From: Pueribacillus theae
GTDB lineage: Bacteria > Bacillota > Bacilli > Bacillales > UBA6769
NCBI RefSeq assembly: GCF_003097615.1
Contig: NZ_QCZG01000001.1
Location: forward strand, 205,307-269,306
Direction of reading: 5' to 3'
Length of the DNA: 64,000 nucleotides
In this document: positions 1 to 9,165 of the stretch, piece after piece
How the letters are laid out: each line of letters starts with the position of its first letter
Numbering within the stretch: position 1 is the first letter of the stretch
The notes under the pieces: generated by a model
Told to the model about the DNA's origin: nothing
What the model saw: the letters and a program-made list of their open reading frames with translations, nothing else
The model's database searches: none
Made by a program: the position numbers and the translations under genes

Positions 1-680
1 TGTCAACGATTTTTAATAAAAAAGTTGATATTTCTCCTCCTTCAATTGAAAAGCTAAATGCTAAGCAAGGCGAGGGAACTGATCAAATTCCTCAAGATGA
101 ATATCTTGTAAAAGTTTCCTTTGCTTTAAAAGTCGGTGATTTAATTGATTCTAAAATCATGCAGATTGTCCCAATTCCTTTCGCAAAGGAAATGGTGAAA
201 GAATTATTGGATTTACAAGCAGCAGAACTTGGCGATGATGCTGAGGTGGATGAAGAACCAACCACTGCCCCAGAACCGCCAATACAAAATGAGGAGAAGA
301 AAACAATCGCAGACATGCCTGAACATACGAATCACCTAAATCATTTTACCGAGCGTGCGAAGAATATTCAGCCTGCCGCTTTTTCTGACTTTGGAGAATT
401 AACGAAGTCTGCACATGAGCCGAACAATTTAGACCTGTTGCTCGATATTCCTCTTCAAGTAACGGTAGAGTTGGGACGCACAAGCAGGGCAATTAAAGAT
501 ATTTTGGATCTGTCAACAGGTTCAATCATTGAATTGGACAAACTTGCCGGAGAACCTGTCGATATATTAGTGAATAAGAAACTGATCGCAAAAGGCGAAG
601 TCGTTGTCATCGATGAAAATTTTGGCGTTCGTGTAACAGATATCATTAGCCAAAAAGATAGAATAAGAAACTTGCAATAA
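1..680 (+). CDS. fliY: Flagellar motor switch protein FliY, 3' part (cut by window edge)
   Basis: The open frame is entered at base 3 and runs to the stop at 680, so about 225 C-terminal residues are visible and the start lies upstream. The first visible segment ([17 protein letters not shown], then [13 protein letters not shown]) is the end of the CheC/FliM-like domain. After an acidic, proline-containing linker comes a FliN/SpoA domain ([18 protein letters not shown] onward, roughly the last 85 residues) that builds the C-ring. In Bacillus, FliY is both a switch component and a CheY-P phosphatase. cheY follows 16 bases downstream, matching that partnership. No frameshift is seen in the visible part. 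Confidence 0.93.
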   Translation, partial: STIFNKKVDISPPSIEKLNAKQGEGTDQIPQDEYLVKVSFALKVGDLIDSKIMQIVPIPFAKEMVKELLDLQAAELGDDAEVDEEPTTAPEPPIQNEEKKTIADMPEHTNHLNHFTERAKNIQPAAFSDFGELTKSAHEPNNLDLLLDIPLQVTVELGRTSRAIKDILDLSTGSIIELDKLAGEPVDILVNKKLIAKGEVVVIDENFGVRVTDIISQKDRIRNLQ

Positions 681-696
681 TACAGGAGGATTAGAA

Positions 697-1059
697 ATGG
701 CAAACCGTATTTTAGTAGTTGACGATGCAGCGTTTATGAGGATGATGGTAAAAGATATTTTGAGTAAAAATGGATATGAAGTTGTTGGTGAAGCAGGAGA
801 CGGAGCTGAAGCAGTGGAGAAGTATAAAGATCTTAAACCTGATCTTGTCACAATGGACATTACAATGCCGGAAATGGATGGGATCACTTCTCTTAAAAAA
901 ATCAAAGAAATCGATCCGGATGCAAAGGTGATCATGTGCTCTGCGATGGGACAGCAAGCGATGGTCATCGACGCGATTCAAGCCGGAGCGAAAGACTTTA
1001 TTGTAAAGCCTTTCCAAGCGGATCGAGTGTTGGAAGCAATAAAAAAGACGCTAGGTTGA
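697..1059 (+). CDS. cheY: Chemotaxis response regulator CheY
   Basis: This is a 120-residue stand-alone receiver domain. The acidic pair is in VVDDAAF (D9, D10), the phospho-acceptor is D54 in VTMDITMPEMDG, the switch residue lies in MCSAMG, and the conserved lysine is in IVKPF. Length and motifs are those of Bacillus CheY. Phosphorylated by CheA, it binds the switch proteins FliM and FliY and in Bacillus promotes smooth swimming. The start is set by a strong AGGAGG seven bases upstream. It sits between fliY and fliO, as in B. subtilis. Confidence 0.97.
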   Translation: MANRILVVDDAAFMRMMVKDILSKNGYEVVGEAGDGAEAVEKYKDLKPDLVTMDITMPEMDGITSLKKIKEIDPDAKVIMCSAMGQQAMVIDAIQAGAKDFIVKPFQADRVLEAIKKTLG

Positions 1060-1063
1060 GTAG

Positions 1064-1708
1064 GTGTCATTTTTGTTAAAAAAGCTATTTATTATCTCCA
1101 TGATGTCCATCCTTTGCTTTTTTGCGGTTAATGGGCAAGCACTTGCAGGCGCAGAAAAAAAAGACGAAACCGTTGATGAATGGCTGAAAAATGACTCGGC
1201 TTCCAATGACGATTCTCCTGTCGTGGATGAAGCTCAACTTACCGGTTCCAACAATGAAAGCTTAACTTTTGTTTTTGTTAAAATGCTGGCCGCTCTTGCC
1301 TTTATCGTTTTTCTCATCTATGCATTAGCAAAGTTCGTCAATAAACGAACAAAAACGTTTGGCGGAAACAGGGCGATTGAAACAATTGGCGGCGTTTCAG
1401 TGGGAAGCAATCGATCCATTCAACTTGTAAAAGTTGGAAATCGCCTTCTCGTTATCGGTGTGGGAGAATCCATTCATCTGTTAAAGGAGCTAACAGATAA
1501 GAATGAAATTGAAGCTTTGCTCAAGGAGCATGAAGGTAATTTTGGGTATGAAGACTTTTTTTCAAAGTCAAAACAGTGGCTTGAAAATCGAAAGTCGCCA
1601 AACCGCCAAAACTTCACATCTATCTTGGAACAACAATTAAACCGCATGTCTGAAAATCGAAAGAACGCGTATAAGGAATTTAACAAAAAGGAGTCAGGAA
1701 ATGAATGA
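1064..1708 (+). CDS. fliO: Flagellar export component FliO (called FliZ in Bacillus)
   Basis: The 214-residue protein starts with GTG four bases after the cheY stop. An N-terminal hydrophobic stretch ending in GQALAGAEKK looks like a signal peptide. An acidic periplasm-like segment follows, then one strong membrane helix (about residues 70-90, FVKMLAALAFIVFLIYALA), then a cytoplasmic domain with the family pattern GGVSVGSNRSIQLVKVGNRLLVIGV. The last 60 residues are basic and poorly conserved. FliO helps assemble the FliP ring of the type III export gate. The final eight bases overlap fliP. Confidence 0.9.
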   Translation: MSFLLKKLFIISMMSILCFFAVNGQALAGAEKKDETVDEWLKNDSASNDDSPVVDEAQLTGSNNESLTFVFVKMLAALAFIVFLIYALAKFVNKRTKTFGGNRAIETIGGVSVGSNRSIQLVKVGNRLLVIGVGESIHLLKELTDKNEIEALLKEHEGNFGYEDFFSKSKQWLENRKSPNRQNFTSILEQQLNRMSENRKNAYKEFNKKESGNE

Positions 1709-2381
1709 ATTGATCCCCGGCATTGATTTGAATGTATTTACGAATCAGCCGGAAAACGTGGCAACGACTGTTCAATTGATGCTTTTGCTTACAGTTCTTT
1801 CGCTGGCTCCTGCAATTTTAGTATTAATGACATGCTTTACCCGAATTGTTGTTGTTCTTTCTTTTGTAAGAACGTCTCTTGCAACGCAGCAAATGCCGCC
1901 AAACCAAGTATTAATTGGATTATCGCTTTTTTTGACGTTTTTTGTTATGGCGCCGGTATTTCATGATGTCAATGAAAATGCAATCAAGCCTTTACGAAGT
2001 GGTGAGATTACTCAAGAAGAGGCATTTAAAGAAGCTTCTTATCCAATGAAAGAGTTTATGGCTAAATATACGAGGCAGAAAGATCTCGCTTTGTTTATGA
2101 GCTATTCGGAAATGGAGCGGCCCGAGTCGATTCAAGATGTTCCGCTAACAATACTTGTACCTGCGTTTGTCATTAGTGAATTAAAGACGGCGTTTGAAAT
2201 TGGATTTATGCTTTTCGTTCCTTTCCTTGTCATCGATATGGTCGTTGCGAGCGTCTTAATGTCGATGGGGATGATGATGCTGCCGCCGATTATGATCTCT
2301 TTGCCATTTAAAATTTTATTATTTGTTTTAGTAGATGGCTGGTACCTTATCGTCCAATCACTTTTATTAAGTTATCGGTAG
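1701..2381 (+). CDS. fliP: Flagellar type III export gate protein FliP
   Basis: The product is 226 residues with several membrane helices and the family core FTRIVVVLSFVRTSLATQQ followed by PPNQVLIGLSLFLTFFVMAP. Near the C-terminus lies LVIDMVVASVLMSMGMMMLPP, the other FliP hallmark. FliP pentamers with FliQ and FliR form the export gate inside the basal body. The start is preceded by AAAAAGGAG and overlaps the end of fliO, implying translational coupling. Its short N-terminal segment before the first helix is typical of Gram-positive FliP. Confidence 0.97.
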   Translation: MNELIPGIDLNVFTNQPENVATTVQLMLLLTVLSLAPAILVLMTCFTRIVVVLSFVRTSLATQQMPPNQVLIGLSLFLTFFVMAPVFHDVNENAIKPLRSGEITQEEAFKEASYPMKEFMAKYTRQKDLALFMSYSEMERPESIQDVPLTILVPAFVISELKTAFEIGFMLFVPFLVIDMVVASVLMSMGMMMLPPIMISLPFKILLFVLVDGWYLIVQSLLLSYR

Positions 2382-2391
2382 GTGAAATAAC

Positions 2392-2661
2392 GTGACTTCA
2401 GAATTTGTCATATCGCTTGCGGAGAAGGGGGTGTACACGACACTTCTCGTCGCTGCACCACTATTGCTGCTGGCGCTCGCGGTTGGGCTGCTTGTCAGTA
2501 TCTTCCAGGCAACAACCCAAATCCAGGAGCAAACATTGGCCTTTATCCCTAAAATTATTGCTGTGCTCTTATCGCTTGTTTTTTTCGGTCCTTGGATGCT
2601 TTCGCAGCTTCTCAATTTCACCTACGATATTTTTTCGAATTTGCAAAGGTTTGTTAGTTAA
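2392..2661 (+). CDS. fliQ: Flagellar export gate protein FliQ
   Basis: This 89-residue protein has two membrane helices. The family signature LLVSIFQATTQIQEQTLAFIP is intact around residues 33-53. Translation starts at GTG 2392, preceded by TAGGTGA. The stop codon shares its last base with the fliR start (TAATG), a tight coupling seen repeatedly in this operon. FliQ packs around the FliP/FliR core of the export gate. Confidence 0.96.
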   Translation: MTSEFVISLAEKGVYTTLLVAAPLLLLALAVGLLVSIFQATTQIQEQTLAFIPKIIAVLLSLVFFGPWMLSQLLNFTYDIFSNLQRFVS

Positions 2662-3437
2662 TGGAACAATTTTTAAACGATTTTCCGGTTTTTTTGCTGA
2701 TTTTCGTTCGAATTGCAGCTTTTTTTGTGGCGGCCCCATTTTTCTCATATCGGAACATTCCGGTTATAAATAAAATTGCAATTGCCGGAGCGCTTGCTTT
2801 TTTCGCTGGTTTTGCAATTGAAAGGCCGGAAATTGCAATCGATGGAATATTTGTCCTTTTAGTCTTAAAAGAAGCCATTGTCGGCCTTGGCATAGGGCTT
2901 ATCGCAATGATGATGCTTTATGCGGTACAGGTTGCTGGAGGATTTATAGATTTGCAAATGGGTTTTGCGATTGCGAATGTCGTCGATCCCCAAACAGGTG
3001 CGCAAAGTCCACTTTTAGGCCAGTTTTTTTATATTTTTGCGTTGTTGTTTTTGTTAGCTGTAGATGGCCATCACATGCTGCTTGATGGAATTTTCAGCAG
3101 TTACCATCTCATCCCTGTCGAAAAATTGTTTTTTCCCTTTTCAGACGGACAGGCTGCAAAGCATGTGGCAGCTAGCTTTGTAAAAATGTTTATTATTGCT
3201 TTTCAAATGGCGGTGCCAGTTGTTGCGTCGCTGTTTCTTGTTGATGTCGCACTGGGAATTATTGCAAAAGCTGTTCCGCAGGTGAACGTATTTGTCGTAG
3301 GTTTGCCATTGAAAATTTTTGTGAGTTTTGTCGTGCTGCTTATTTCCTTTCCGGTTATCTTTTCGATCGTTCGTTACCTTTTTAAAGAAATGTTTTATGC
3401 GATGAGAACGCTAATGAAACTCGCTGGGGGAGTTTAG
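2661..3437 (+). CDS. fliR: Flagellar export gate protein FliR
   Basis: The protein has 258 residues and is almost entirely hydrophobic, with about six predicted membrane helices. Conserved FliR patterns include FVRIAAFFVAAPFF near the N-terminus, GFAIANVVDPQTGAQSPLLGQ in the middle, and KAVPQVNVFVVGLPLKI near the C-terminus. FliR completes the FliPQR gate and contacts FlhB. The start codon overlaps the fliQ stop, and flhB begins one base after its stop. Confidence 0.96.
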   Translation: MEQFLNDFPVFLLIFVRIAAFFVAAPFFSYRNIPVINKIAIAGALAFFAGFAIERPEIAIDGIFVLLVLKEAIVGLGIGLIAMMMLYAVQVAGGFIDLQMGFAIANVVDPQTGAQSPLLGQFFYIFALLFLLAVDGHHMLLDGIFSSYHLIPVEKLFFPFSDGQAAKHVAASFVKMFIIAFQMAVPVVASLFLVDVALGIIAKAVPQVNVFVVGLPLKIFVSFVVLLISFPVIFSIVRYLFKEMFYAMRTLMKLAGGV

Positions 3438-3438
3438 C

Positions 3439-4521
3439 TTGCCATATATCCGTATTGATTTGCAATTTTTTTCACAAGAAAAGACGGAAAAAGCGACACC
3501 GAAAAAACGCCAAGATGAACGGAAAAAGGGGAGAGTTTCAAAAAGTGCTGATGTCAATACAGCCATCATTTTATTCGTTGTTTTTTTATTTTTATGGTTT
3601 TTTGGCGGTTTTTTACGCGATGAACTTTTTGCGATTTTTGAAGTCGGGTTGAAAGACTATATTTTAATGGACGTTACAGAAAACACGGTACACCTTATGA
3701 TGAGTGAACTTAGTTTTCAAGCAGCAAAAGTCGTATTGCCTATCTTATTGGCTGCGATAATTGGTGCTTTGCTAAGCAACTACATGCAAGTCGGCTTTTT
3801 ATTTTCAACAGAACCGCTTGTGATGAAGCTGGAACGAGTCAATCCCATTCAAGGCGCTAAGCGCATTTTCTCGTTAAGGGCAATCGTGGAACTGCTAAAA
3901 TCAATGCTTAAAATCGCGTTTATCGGGCTCGTAACCTTTGCGGTATTATGGTTCAGCAAGGACGAAGTATTTCGCTTAACCTCAACTTCGCCTGCAACTT
4001 CTTTAAGTGTAGTTGGAAGTTTAACAGTGAAAATGGGCCTGTTTGCTTCGATTTTGCTTCTATTTCTATCTATTTTTGATTACCTCTATCAAAAATATGA
4101 TTTCGAAAAAAACATCCGGATGTCCAAGCAAGATATTAAAGATGAGTACAAAAAGGTTGAGGGCGATCCGCTTATTAAATCCAAAATCAAAGAAAAGCAG
4201 AGACAAATGGCGATGCAACGGATGATGCAGGAAGTACCGAAAGCTGACGTCGTTATCACTAATCCGACGCATTATGCTGTCGCGCTAAAATATGATGAAA
4301 ATGAAATGGATGCCCCTGAGGTTATTGCAAAAGGCGTCGATTATGTCGCCTTAAAAATAAAAAGCATCGCTAAATCAAATGATGTCACGATCATAGAAAA
4401 CAGGTCATTGGCAAGAGCCTTATATCATGAAGCTGAAATTGGCGAAACAATCCCTGAGCAATTATTTAAAGCCGTTGCAGAAGTGCTCGCGTATGTCTAT
4501 CGATTGAAGGAAAAAATCTAG
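3439..4521 (+). CDS. flhB: Flagellar export switch protein FlhB
   Basis: The 360-residue protein starts at TTG 3439, immediately after fliR, and begins with the family pattern FSQEKTEKATPKKRQ. Four membrane helices are followed by a cytoplasmic domain containing the self-cleavage motif NPTH (in VVITNPTHYAVALKYD). Cleavage between N and P switches substrate specificity from rod/hook proteins to filament proteins. All residues needed for cleavage are present. The gap to flhA (54 bases) contains only the flhA ribosome binding site GGGAGG. Confidence 0.97.
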   Translation: MPYIRIDLQFFSQEKTEKATPKKRQDERKKGRVSKSADVNTAIILFVVFLFLWFFGGFLRDELFAIFEVGLKDYILMDVTENTVHLMMSELSFQAAKVVLPILLAAIIGALLSNYMQVGFLFSTEPLVMKLERVNPIQGAKRIFSLRAIVELLKSMLKIAFIGLVTFAVLWFSKDEVFRLTSTSPATSLSVVGSLTVKMGLFASILLLFLSIFDYLYQKYDFEKNIRMSKQDIKDEYKKVEGDPLIKSKIKEKQRQMAMQRMMQEVPKADVVITNPTHYAVALKYDENEMDAPEVIAKGVDYVALKIKSIAKSNDVTIIENRSLARALYHEAEIGETIPEQLFKAVAEVLAYVYRLKEKI

Positions 4522-4575
4522 CAGCATACGTCATTTGATAGACAACTTTAATAGAGAAGGGAGGTAGGTATATTC

Positions 4576-6609
4576 ATGAAACTCCGGGATTTATCCGTTT
4601 TGGGCGGTGTGATTTTAATTATCGCCATGCTCGTTATTCCATTTCCGCCAATGTTGCTTGATTTTTTAATTATAACGAATATCTTACTGGCGTTACTCAT
4701 TATTCTCGTCTCAATGAACATGAATGAGCCTTTGCAATTTTCAATATTTCCATCTCTATTATTGCTTGTTACTTTATTTCGCCTCGGTTTGAATGTTTCA
4801 ACGACACGTTCCATTCTAAGTAAAGCCGAGGCGGGCAATGTCATCGACACGTTCGGCAACTTTGTTATAGGCGGGAATGCTCTTGTGGGATTCGTCGTCT
4901 TTTTAATTCTCATCATTATTCAATTTGTCGTCATTACGAAAGGTGCGGAACGTGTATCTGAAGTGGCTGCGAGGTTTACTTTGGATGCGATGCCAGGTAA
5001 ACAAATGAGCATTGATGCGGATTTGAATGCCGGAATGATTTCCGACACTGAAGCAAGGGAGCGCCGTCAAAAAATTGAAAAAGAAGCCGACTTTTACGGC
5101 GCGATGGATGGTGCGAGTAAATTTGTAAAAGGGGATGCGATTGCAGGCATTGTCATCGTCATTATCAATATTATTTTTGGAATCATTGTCGGCATGATGC
5201 AAATGGAAATGGACATCGGTACTGCTGTAAATACGTATACCGTCCTTACCGTTGGCGATGGCTTAGTTAGCCAAATTCCGGCATTAATTATCTCAACCGC
5301 AACTGGAATCGTTGTAACAAGAGCGGCATCGGATGGAAATTTAGGCCAGGATGTGACAGGTCAATTATTTTCTTATCCAAAAATGCTCATTGTAGCGGGA
5401 GCCACGATTTTGTTATTAGGGCTGTTCACCCCGATAAATGATTTAATCACCGTTCCAATTGCTGTTGCGGTAGGTGCCGGGGGCTTCTTCCTGCTACGCT
5501 CTGAACGGGAAAAAGACAAACATGAAATTGAAGAAGTTGACGAAATGAAGCATGAACAATTTAAGAGTCCTGAAAGTGTGATGGAGCTTCTCGAGGTTGA
5601 TCCAATTGAATTTGAATTTGGCTATGGGTTGATTCCACTCGCGGATGCAAACCAAGGGGGCGACTTGCTCGATCGGATTATTATGATAAGAAGGCAGTTG
5701 GCGCTTGAACTTGGCATGGTTATCCCTGTAGTAAGAATAAGAGATAACATTCAGCTCCAGCCAAATGAGTACCGCATAAAAATTAAAGGGAATACAGTAG
5801 CGCACGGCGATATTTTGCTTGATCATTATTTGGCGATGAGCCCAGGTATTGATGATGAATCGATTGAAGGGGTTGAAACAATCGAACCGGCATTTGGCTT
5901 GCCGGCGCTATGGGTGAATGAAGAAATGAAAGAAAAAGCCGATATGGCAGGGTATACTGTCGTCGATCCCCCTTCGGTCATTTCCACGCATTTAACCGAA
6001 GTAATAAAAAAATATGCGTATGAATTGCTTGGAAGGGAAGCTACAAAGCAACTCGTTGACCATCTAAAAGAAAGCTACCCAACGACTGTTGAAGAAGTGA
6101 CGCCTGACCCTTTGTCGATAGGAGATATTCAAAAGGTTCTTTCAAAATTGTTAAGAGAAAGAGTCTCAATACGAAATCTGCCTGTTATTTTTGAAACGTT
6201 GGCGGATTTTGGCCAGATGACAAAAGATACAGAACTGCTGACCGAGTACGTAAGACAGTCATTGTCCCGCCAATTAACGAGCCAATATGTTGGAGAGGAT
6301 AATGTAATGAAAGTCGTTACGCTCGGGGGTTCGGCGGAAAAAGCAATTGCTGATTCGATTCAGCAAACGGAGCACGGCAATTATTTAGCATTGGATCCGG
6401 TGGAAAGTGAACAGCTATTCCATAATATTAAAAAGGAGATTGAGCGTATTGCATGGGAACATTCCGCGGTTTTGCTTTGTTCTCCCGCGGTAAGAATGTA
6501 TGTGAAGCAATTAATTGAAAGGTATCTGCCGGATGTCGCAGTTCTTTCATACAACGAACTTGAGCCGGATGTTGAAGTTCAAAGCGTTGGAGTGGTGAAT
6601 CTGACATGA
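4576..6609 (+). CDS. flhA: Flagellar export protein FlhA
   Basis: The product is 677 residues, the usual FlhA length. The N-terminal half has about eight membrane helices and contains the FHIPEP-family region (FRLGLNVSTTRSILSK, then GAERVSEVAARFTLDAMPGKQ). The C-terminal half is the cytoplasmic ring that docks export chaperones. FlhA uses proton motive force for export and forms the nonameric ring below the FliPQR gate. The stop codon overlaps the flhF start (ATGA), so the two are probably translationally coupled. Confidence 0.98.
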   Translation: MKLRDLSVLGGVILIIAMLVIPFPPMLLDFLIITNILLALLIILVSMNMNEPLQFSIFPSLLLLVTLFRLGLNVSTTRSILSKAEAGNVIDTFGNFVIGGNALVGFVVFLILIIIQFVVITKGAERVSEVAARFTLDAMPGKQMSIDADLNAGMISDTEARERRQKIEKEADFYGAMDGASKFVKGDAIAGIVIVIINIIFGIIVGMMQMEMDIGTAVNTYTVLTVGDGLVSQIPALIISTATGIVVTRAASDGNLGQDVTGQLFSYPKMLIVAGATILLLGLFTPINDLITVPIAVAVGAGGFFLLRSEREKDKHEIEEVDEMKHEQFKSPESVMELLEVDPIEFEFGYGLIPLADANQGGDLLDRIIMIRRQLALELGMVIPVVRIRDNIQLQPNEYRIKIKGNTVAHGDILLDHYLAMSPGIDDESIEGVETIEPAFGLPALWVNEEMKEKADMAGYTVVDPPSVISTHLTEVIKKYAYELLGREATKQLVDHLKESYPTTVEEVTPDPLSIGDIQKVLSKLLRERVSIRNLPVIFETLADFGQMTKDTELLTEYVRQSLSRQLTSQYVGEDNVMKVVTLGGSAEKAIADSIQQTEHGNYLALDPVESEQLFHNIKKEIERIAWEHSAVLLCSPAVRMYVKQLIERYLPDVAVLSYNELEPDVEVQSVGVVNLT

Positions 6610-7700
6610 AGGTGAAAAAGTATATTGCGTCTACAATGCCTGAAGCAATGGGGCGAATCCGCCAAGAAATGGGGGATGAAGCGGTCATACTGAAATCAAG
6701 AGAAATTGCAAAGGGTGGTTTCCTAGGTTTATTTACGAAGAAATATATCGAGGTCATTGCGGCCGTTGATCAAAGTGAACAAAACGTGATAAGAAACCCA
6801 AAACCATTTGAAACCGAAAGCGAAGAACGGTCGCTTCTTTCTGAAATGAAACAGCTAAAGGAAGAAATAAAGCAGCTAAGCCGACCGAAAGAAAAACAAC
6901 ATGCCCTATTTGATGAAATAAACGAGCTATTAATGTCGCAAGAGATTCGAAAACCACTCATTCAGCAAATCAATAACGATTTAAAGGAACGCTATGAGAA
7001 ACAGCAGTTAAAATCCATCCCATTTGAAACGCAAAAAGAATGGGCAATGGAATGGTTAACCAAAATGCTTAATGAAAAAGAGATCGCTGGTTTTCAGTAT
7101 GAAAAACGTTTGCTTAACATTGTTGGGCCGACAGGTGTTGGAAAAACGACGACGATCGCGAAAATTGCCGCAAAAGCCGTGCTAAAAGATAACAAAAAAG
7201 TGGCTTTTATAACGACAGATACGTACCGAATTGCGGCAATTGAACAATTAAAAACGTATGCAACGCTATTAAATGTCCCGGTAGAGGTCGTTTACAACGA
7301 AGATGATTTTGCGGAAGCGGCTAAAAAATTCAGTTCTTATGATTTGGTTTTAGTTGATACAGCAGGCAGAAACTTCCGAGAACATAAATTTGTCAAGCAA
7401 TTGGATAAGACGATTGATTTTAATCAAGACATGGAAACATACCTCGTTTTGTCTCTTACTTCGAAATATGAAGACATGAAGGCAATCGTGCATCAATTCA
7501 ATCAACTGCCAATTGAGAAAATCATTTTTACAAAAAAAGATGAAACGTCAAGTTTTGGCGCGATGTTAAATGTATTGTACGAGTTTCCGTTAGGGATTGC
7601 TTATATTACAGACGGACAAAATGTTCCAGAAGATATCATTGTTCCGTCAATCGATTACATTTTACATTGCATATTCGGGGGTCAAGAAGATGAAAATTGA
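6606..7700 (+). CDS. flhF: Signal-recognition-particle-type GTPase FlhF
   Basis: The protein has 364 residues. A basic N-terminal region ([20 protein letters not shown]) precedes a helical N domain and an SRP-type GTPase G domain. The G1 motif [10 protein letters not shown] is near residue 175, the TTDTYR segment and DTAGRN follow, and TKKDE near the C-terminus is the guanine-binding motif. FlhF marks the site of flagellar assembly together with FlhG, which is encoded next and overlaps it by 11 bases. Confidence 0.97.
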   Translation: MKVKKYIASTMPEAMGRIRQEMGDEAVILKSREIAKGGFLGLFTKKYIEVIAAVDQSEQNVIRNPKPFETESEERSLLSEMKQLKEEIKQLSRPKEKQHALFDEINELLMSQEIRKPLIQQINNDLKERYEKQQLKSIPFETQKEWAMEWLTKMLNEKEIAGFQYEKRLLNIVGPTGVGKTTTIAKIAAKAVLKDNKKVAFITTDTYRIAAIEQLKTYATLLNVPVEVVYNEDDFAEAAKKFSSYDLVLVDTAGRNFREHKFVKQLDKTIDFNQDMETYLVLSLTSKYEDMKAIVHQFNQLPIEKIIFTKKDETSSFGAMLNVLYEFPLGIAYITDGQNVPEDIIVPSIDYILHCIFGGQEDEN

Positions 7701-8580
7701 TCAAGCCGAAAATTTGAGAAAGCAAATTGCAAGCGCCAAGTCAGGAAGAAAGACAAAGGTTGTTTCCATCGTTAGCGGAAAGGGAGGAGTTGGCAAAACA
7801 AACATTTCGATTAACTTGGCCATTGGATTGAGCCAAATTGGAAAAAAAGTGCTTCTTGTTGATTTGGATATTGGAATGGCAAACATTGATATCGTAGCGG
7901 GAGTTTCAGCCCAAGCAACCATTGTTGACATGATTGAGGAGAAACTTTCCATTTACGATATTATGGCCGATGGACCTGCTGGAATTTCGATGATCGCAGG
8001 CGGAAGCGGTTTATCCTTTTTGTTTCAGTTAAATGCGATTAAGTTTTCATATTTTTTAAGGCAGATTGAGCAGCTGGAACACCAATTTGATTACATTTTT
8101 TTTGATATGGGGGCAGGTATAACAAAGGATAGCATGAGCTTCATTCTTTCGAGCCATGAAGCCATCTTAGTTTTAACGCCTGAACCAACATCGATTACTG
8201 ATGGCTACGCTCTTGTTAAGGCACTCCATGCCGAGGATGACCGACTTCCTATCTATACGATTGTCAATGCTTGCGAGAATGAAAATGAGGGCTATGAAGC
8301 CGCCTTACGCTTTAAACGGGCAGCGCATGACTTTTTAGGCAAAGAGGTAGCGATGATTGGCGCACTCCCGTTTGATCGAACCGTTTCTAGGGCTGTCCGT
8401 GAGCAAGTTCCTTTTCTCTTATCAGCCCCAAAGTCGAAAGTAAGCTTAAGCATGAAGAAAATTATTTTTACTTACAGCGGCCAAGAGATAAAGACAAAAA
8501 AAGAATTTGGCAATTTCCTCACAAAACTTACGAAACTGCTTACACCAATGTTAAAAAGAGGGAGCAACAATGGCGAATAA
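7690..8580 (+). CDS. flhG: MinD-type ATPase FlhG (YlxH), flagellar number and placement
   Basis: The start ATG 7690 lies inside the end of flhF and gives a 296-residue protein, the length expected for Bacillus FlhG. An upstream in-frame start would add residues with no family counterpart. The deviant Walker A motif [10 protein letters not shown] is at about residue 30, after the amphipathic N-terminus that activates FlhF GTPase. [10 protein letters not shown] (switch) and the FDMGAG Walker B follow. The C-terminal helix needed for membrane attachment is at the usual place. The last 11 bases overlap cheB. Confidence 0.96.
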   Translation: MKIDQAENLRKQIASAKSGRKTKVVSIVSGKGGVGKTNISINLAIGLSQIGKKVLLVDLDIGMANIDIVAGVSAQATIVDMIEEKLSIYDIMADGPAGISMIAGGSGLSFLFQLNAIKFSYFLRQIEQLEHQFDYIFFDMGAGITKDSMSFILSSHEAILVLTPEPTSITDGYALVKALHAEDDRLPIYTIVNACENENEGYEAALRFKRAAHDFLGKEVAMIGALPFDRTVSRAVREQVPFLLSAPKSKVSLSMKKIIFTYSGQEIKTKKEFGNFLTKLTKLLTPMLKRGSNNGE

Positions 8581-9154
8581 TCAACTCGTTTGCATCGGAA
8601 CCAGCACGGGGGGGCCAAGGGCACTTCAATACTTGCTGCCGCAATTTCCTAAAAACCTGCCTATCCCCATACTCATCGTCCAGCATATGCCGCCGATATT
8701 TACAAAGCTGCTTGCAGAACGATTGGATAAAATTTCACAAATCCATGTGAAAGAAGCAGAACACGGGGAAGCCGCTATCGAGGGAACAGCCTACATTGCG
8801 CCAGGCGGATATCATATGACAGTTACGCACATAGACGGCACTCTAAAAATTCAGCTTGATGAATCAAAACCTGTGAAAGGGCACCGCCCTTCGGTTGACC
8901 GGCTGTTTTGCTCCCTCTTGGAAGCGGAGAATTTTGAGATCATCACTGTCTTGCTAACAGGGATGGGTTCTGACGGTACAAACGGCTTGAAACGGATTAA
9001 AATGGCTCACCCGCAGAACGTAAGAGCAATTGCCGAAGCAGAAAAATCTTGTATCGTATTCGGTATGCCGAAATCAGCAATACAAGCAAATATAATCGAT
9101 GAAATTGTGGAATTGGAAAAAATATTTGAAACGATAATGAAACATGTACAGTAG
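8570..9154 (+). CDS. cheB: Protein-glutamate methylesterase CheB, catalytic domain only
   Basis: The 194-residue product corresponds to the C-terminal methylesterase domain of CheB. The catalytic serine is S12 in GTSTGGP, the histidine is H39 in VQHMPP, and the aspartate is D135 in TGMGSDGT. The N-terminal receiver domain and linker of normal CheB (about 350 residues in B. subtilis) are missing. The upstream sequence is occupied by an intact flhG, so no broken receiver is hidden there. The ATG has a good ribosome binding site (AGAGGGAG). It should remove methyl groups from receptor glutamates, but CheA phosphorylation cannot control it through a cis receiver. Confidence 0.93.
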   Translation: MANNQLVCIGTSTGGPRALQYLLPQFPKNLPIPILIVQHMPPIFTKLLAERLDKISQIHVKEAEHGEAAIEGTAYIAPGGYHMTVTHIDGTLKIQLDESKPVKGHRPSVDRLFCSLLEAENFEIITVLLTGMGSDGTNGLKRIKMAHPQNVRAIAEAEKSCIVFGMPKSAIQANIIDEIVELEKIFETIMKHVQ

Positions 9155-9165
9155 GGGGGATTATC

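Noticed and set aside
8570..9154. cheB as a pseudogene
   Set aside because: The catalytic residues, start codon, ribosome binding site and overlap with flhG are all intact. It is a shortened gene, not a broken one.
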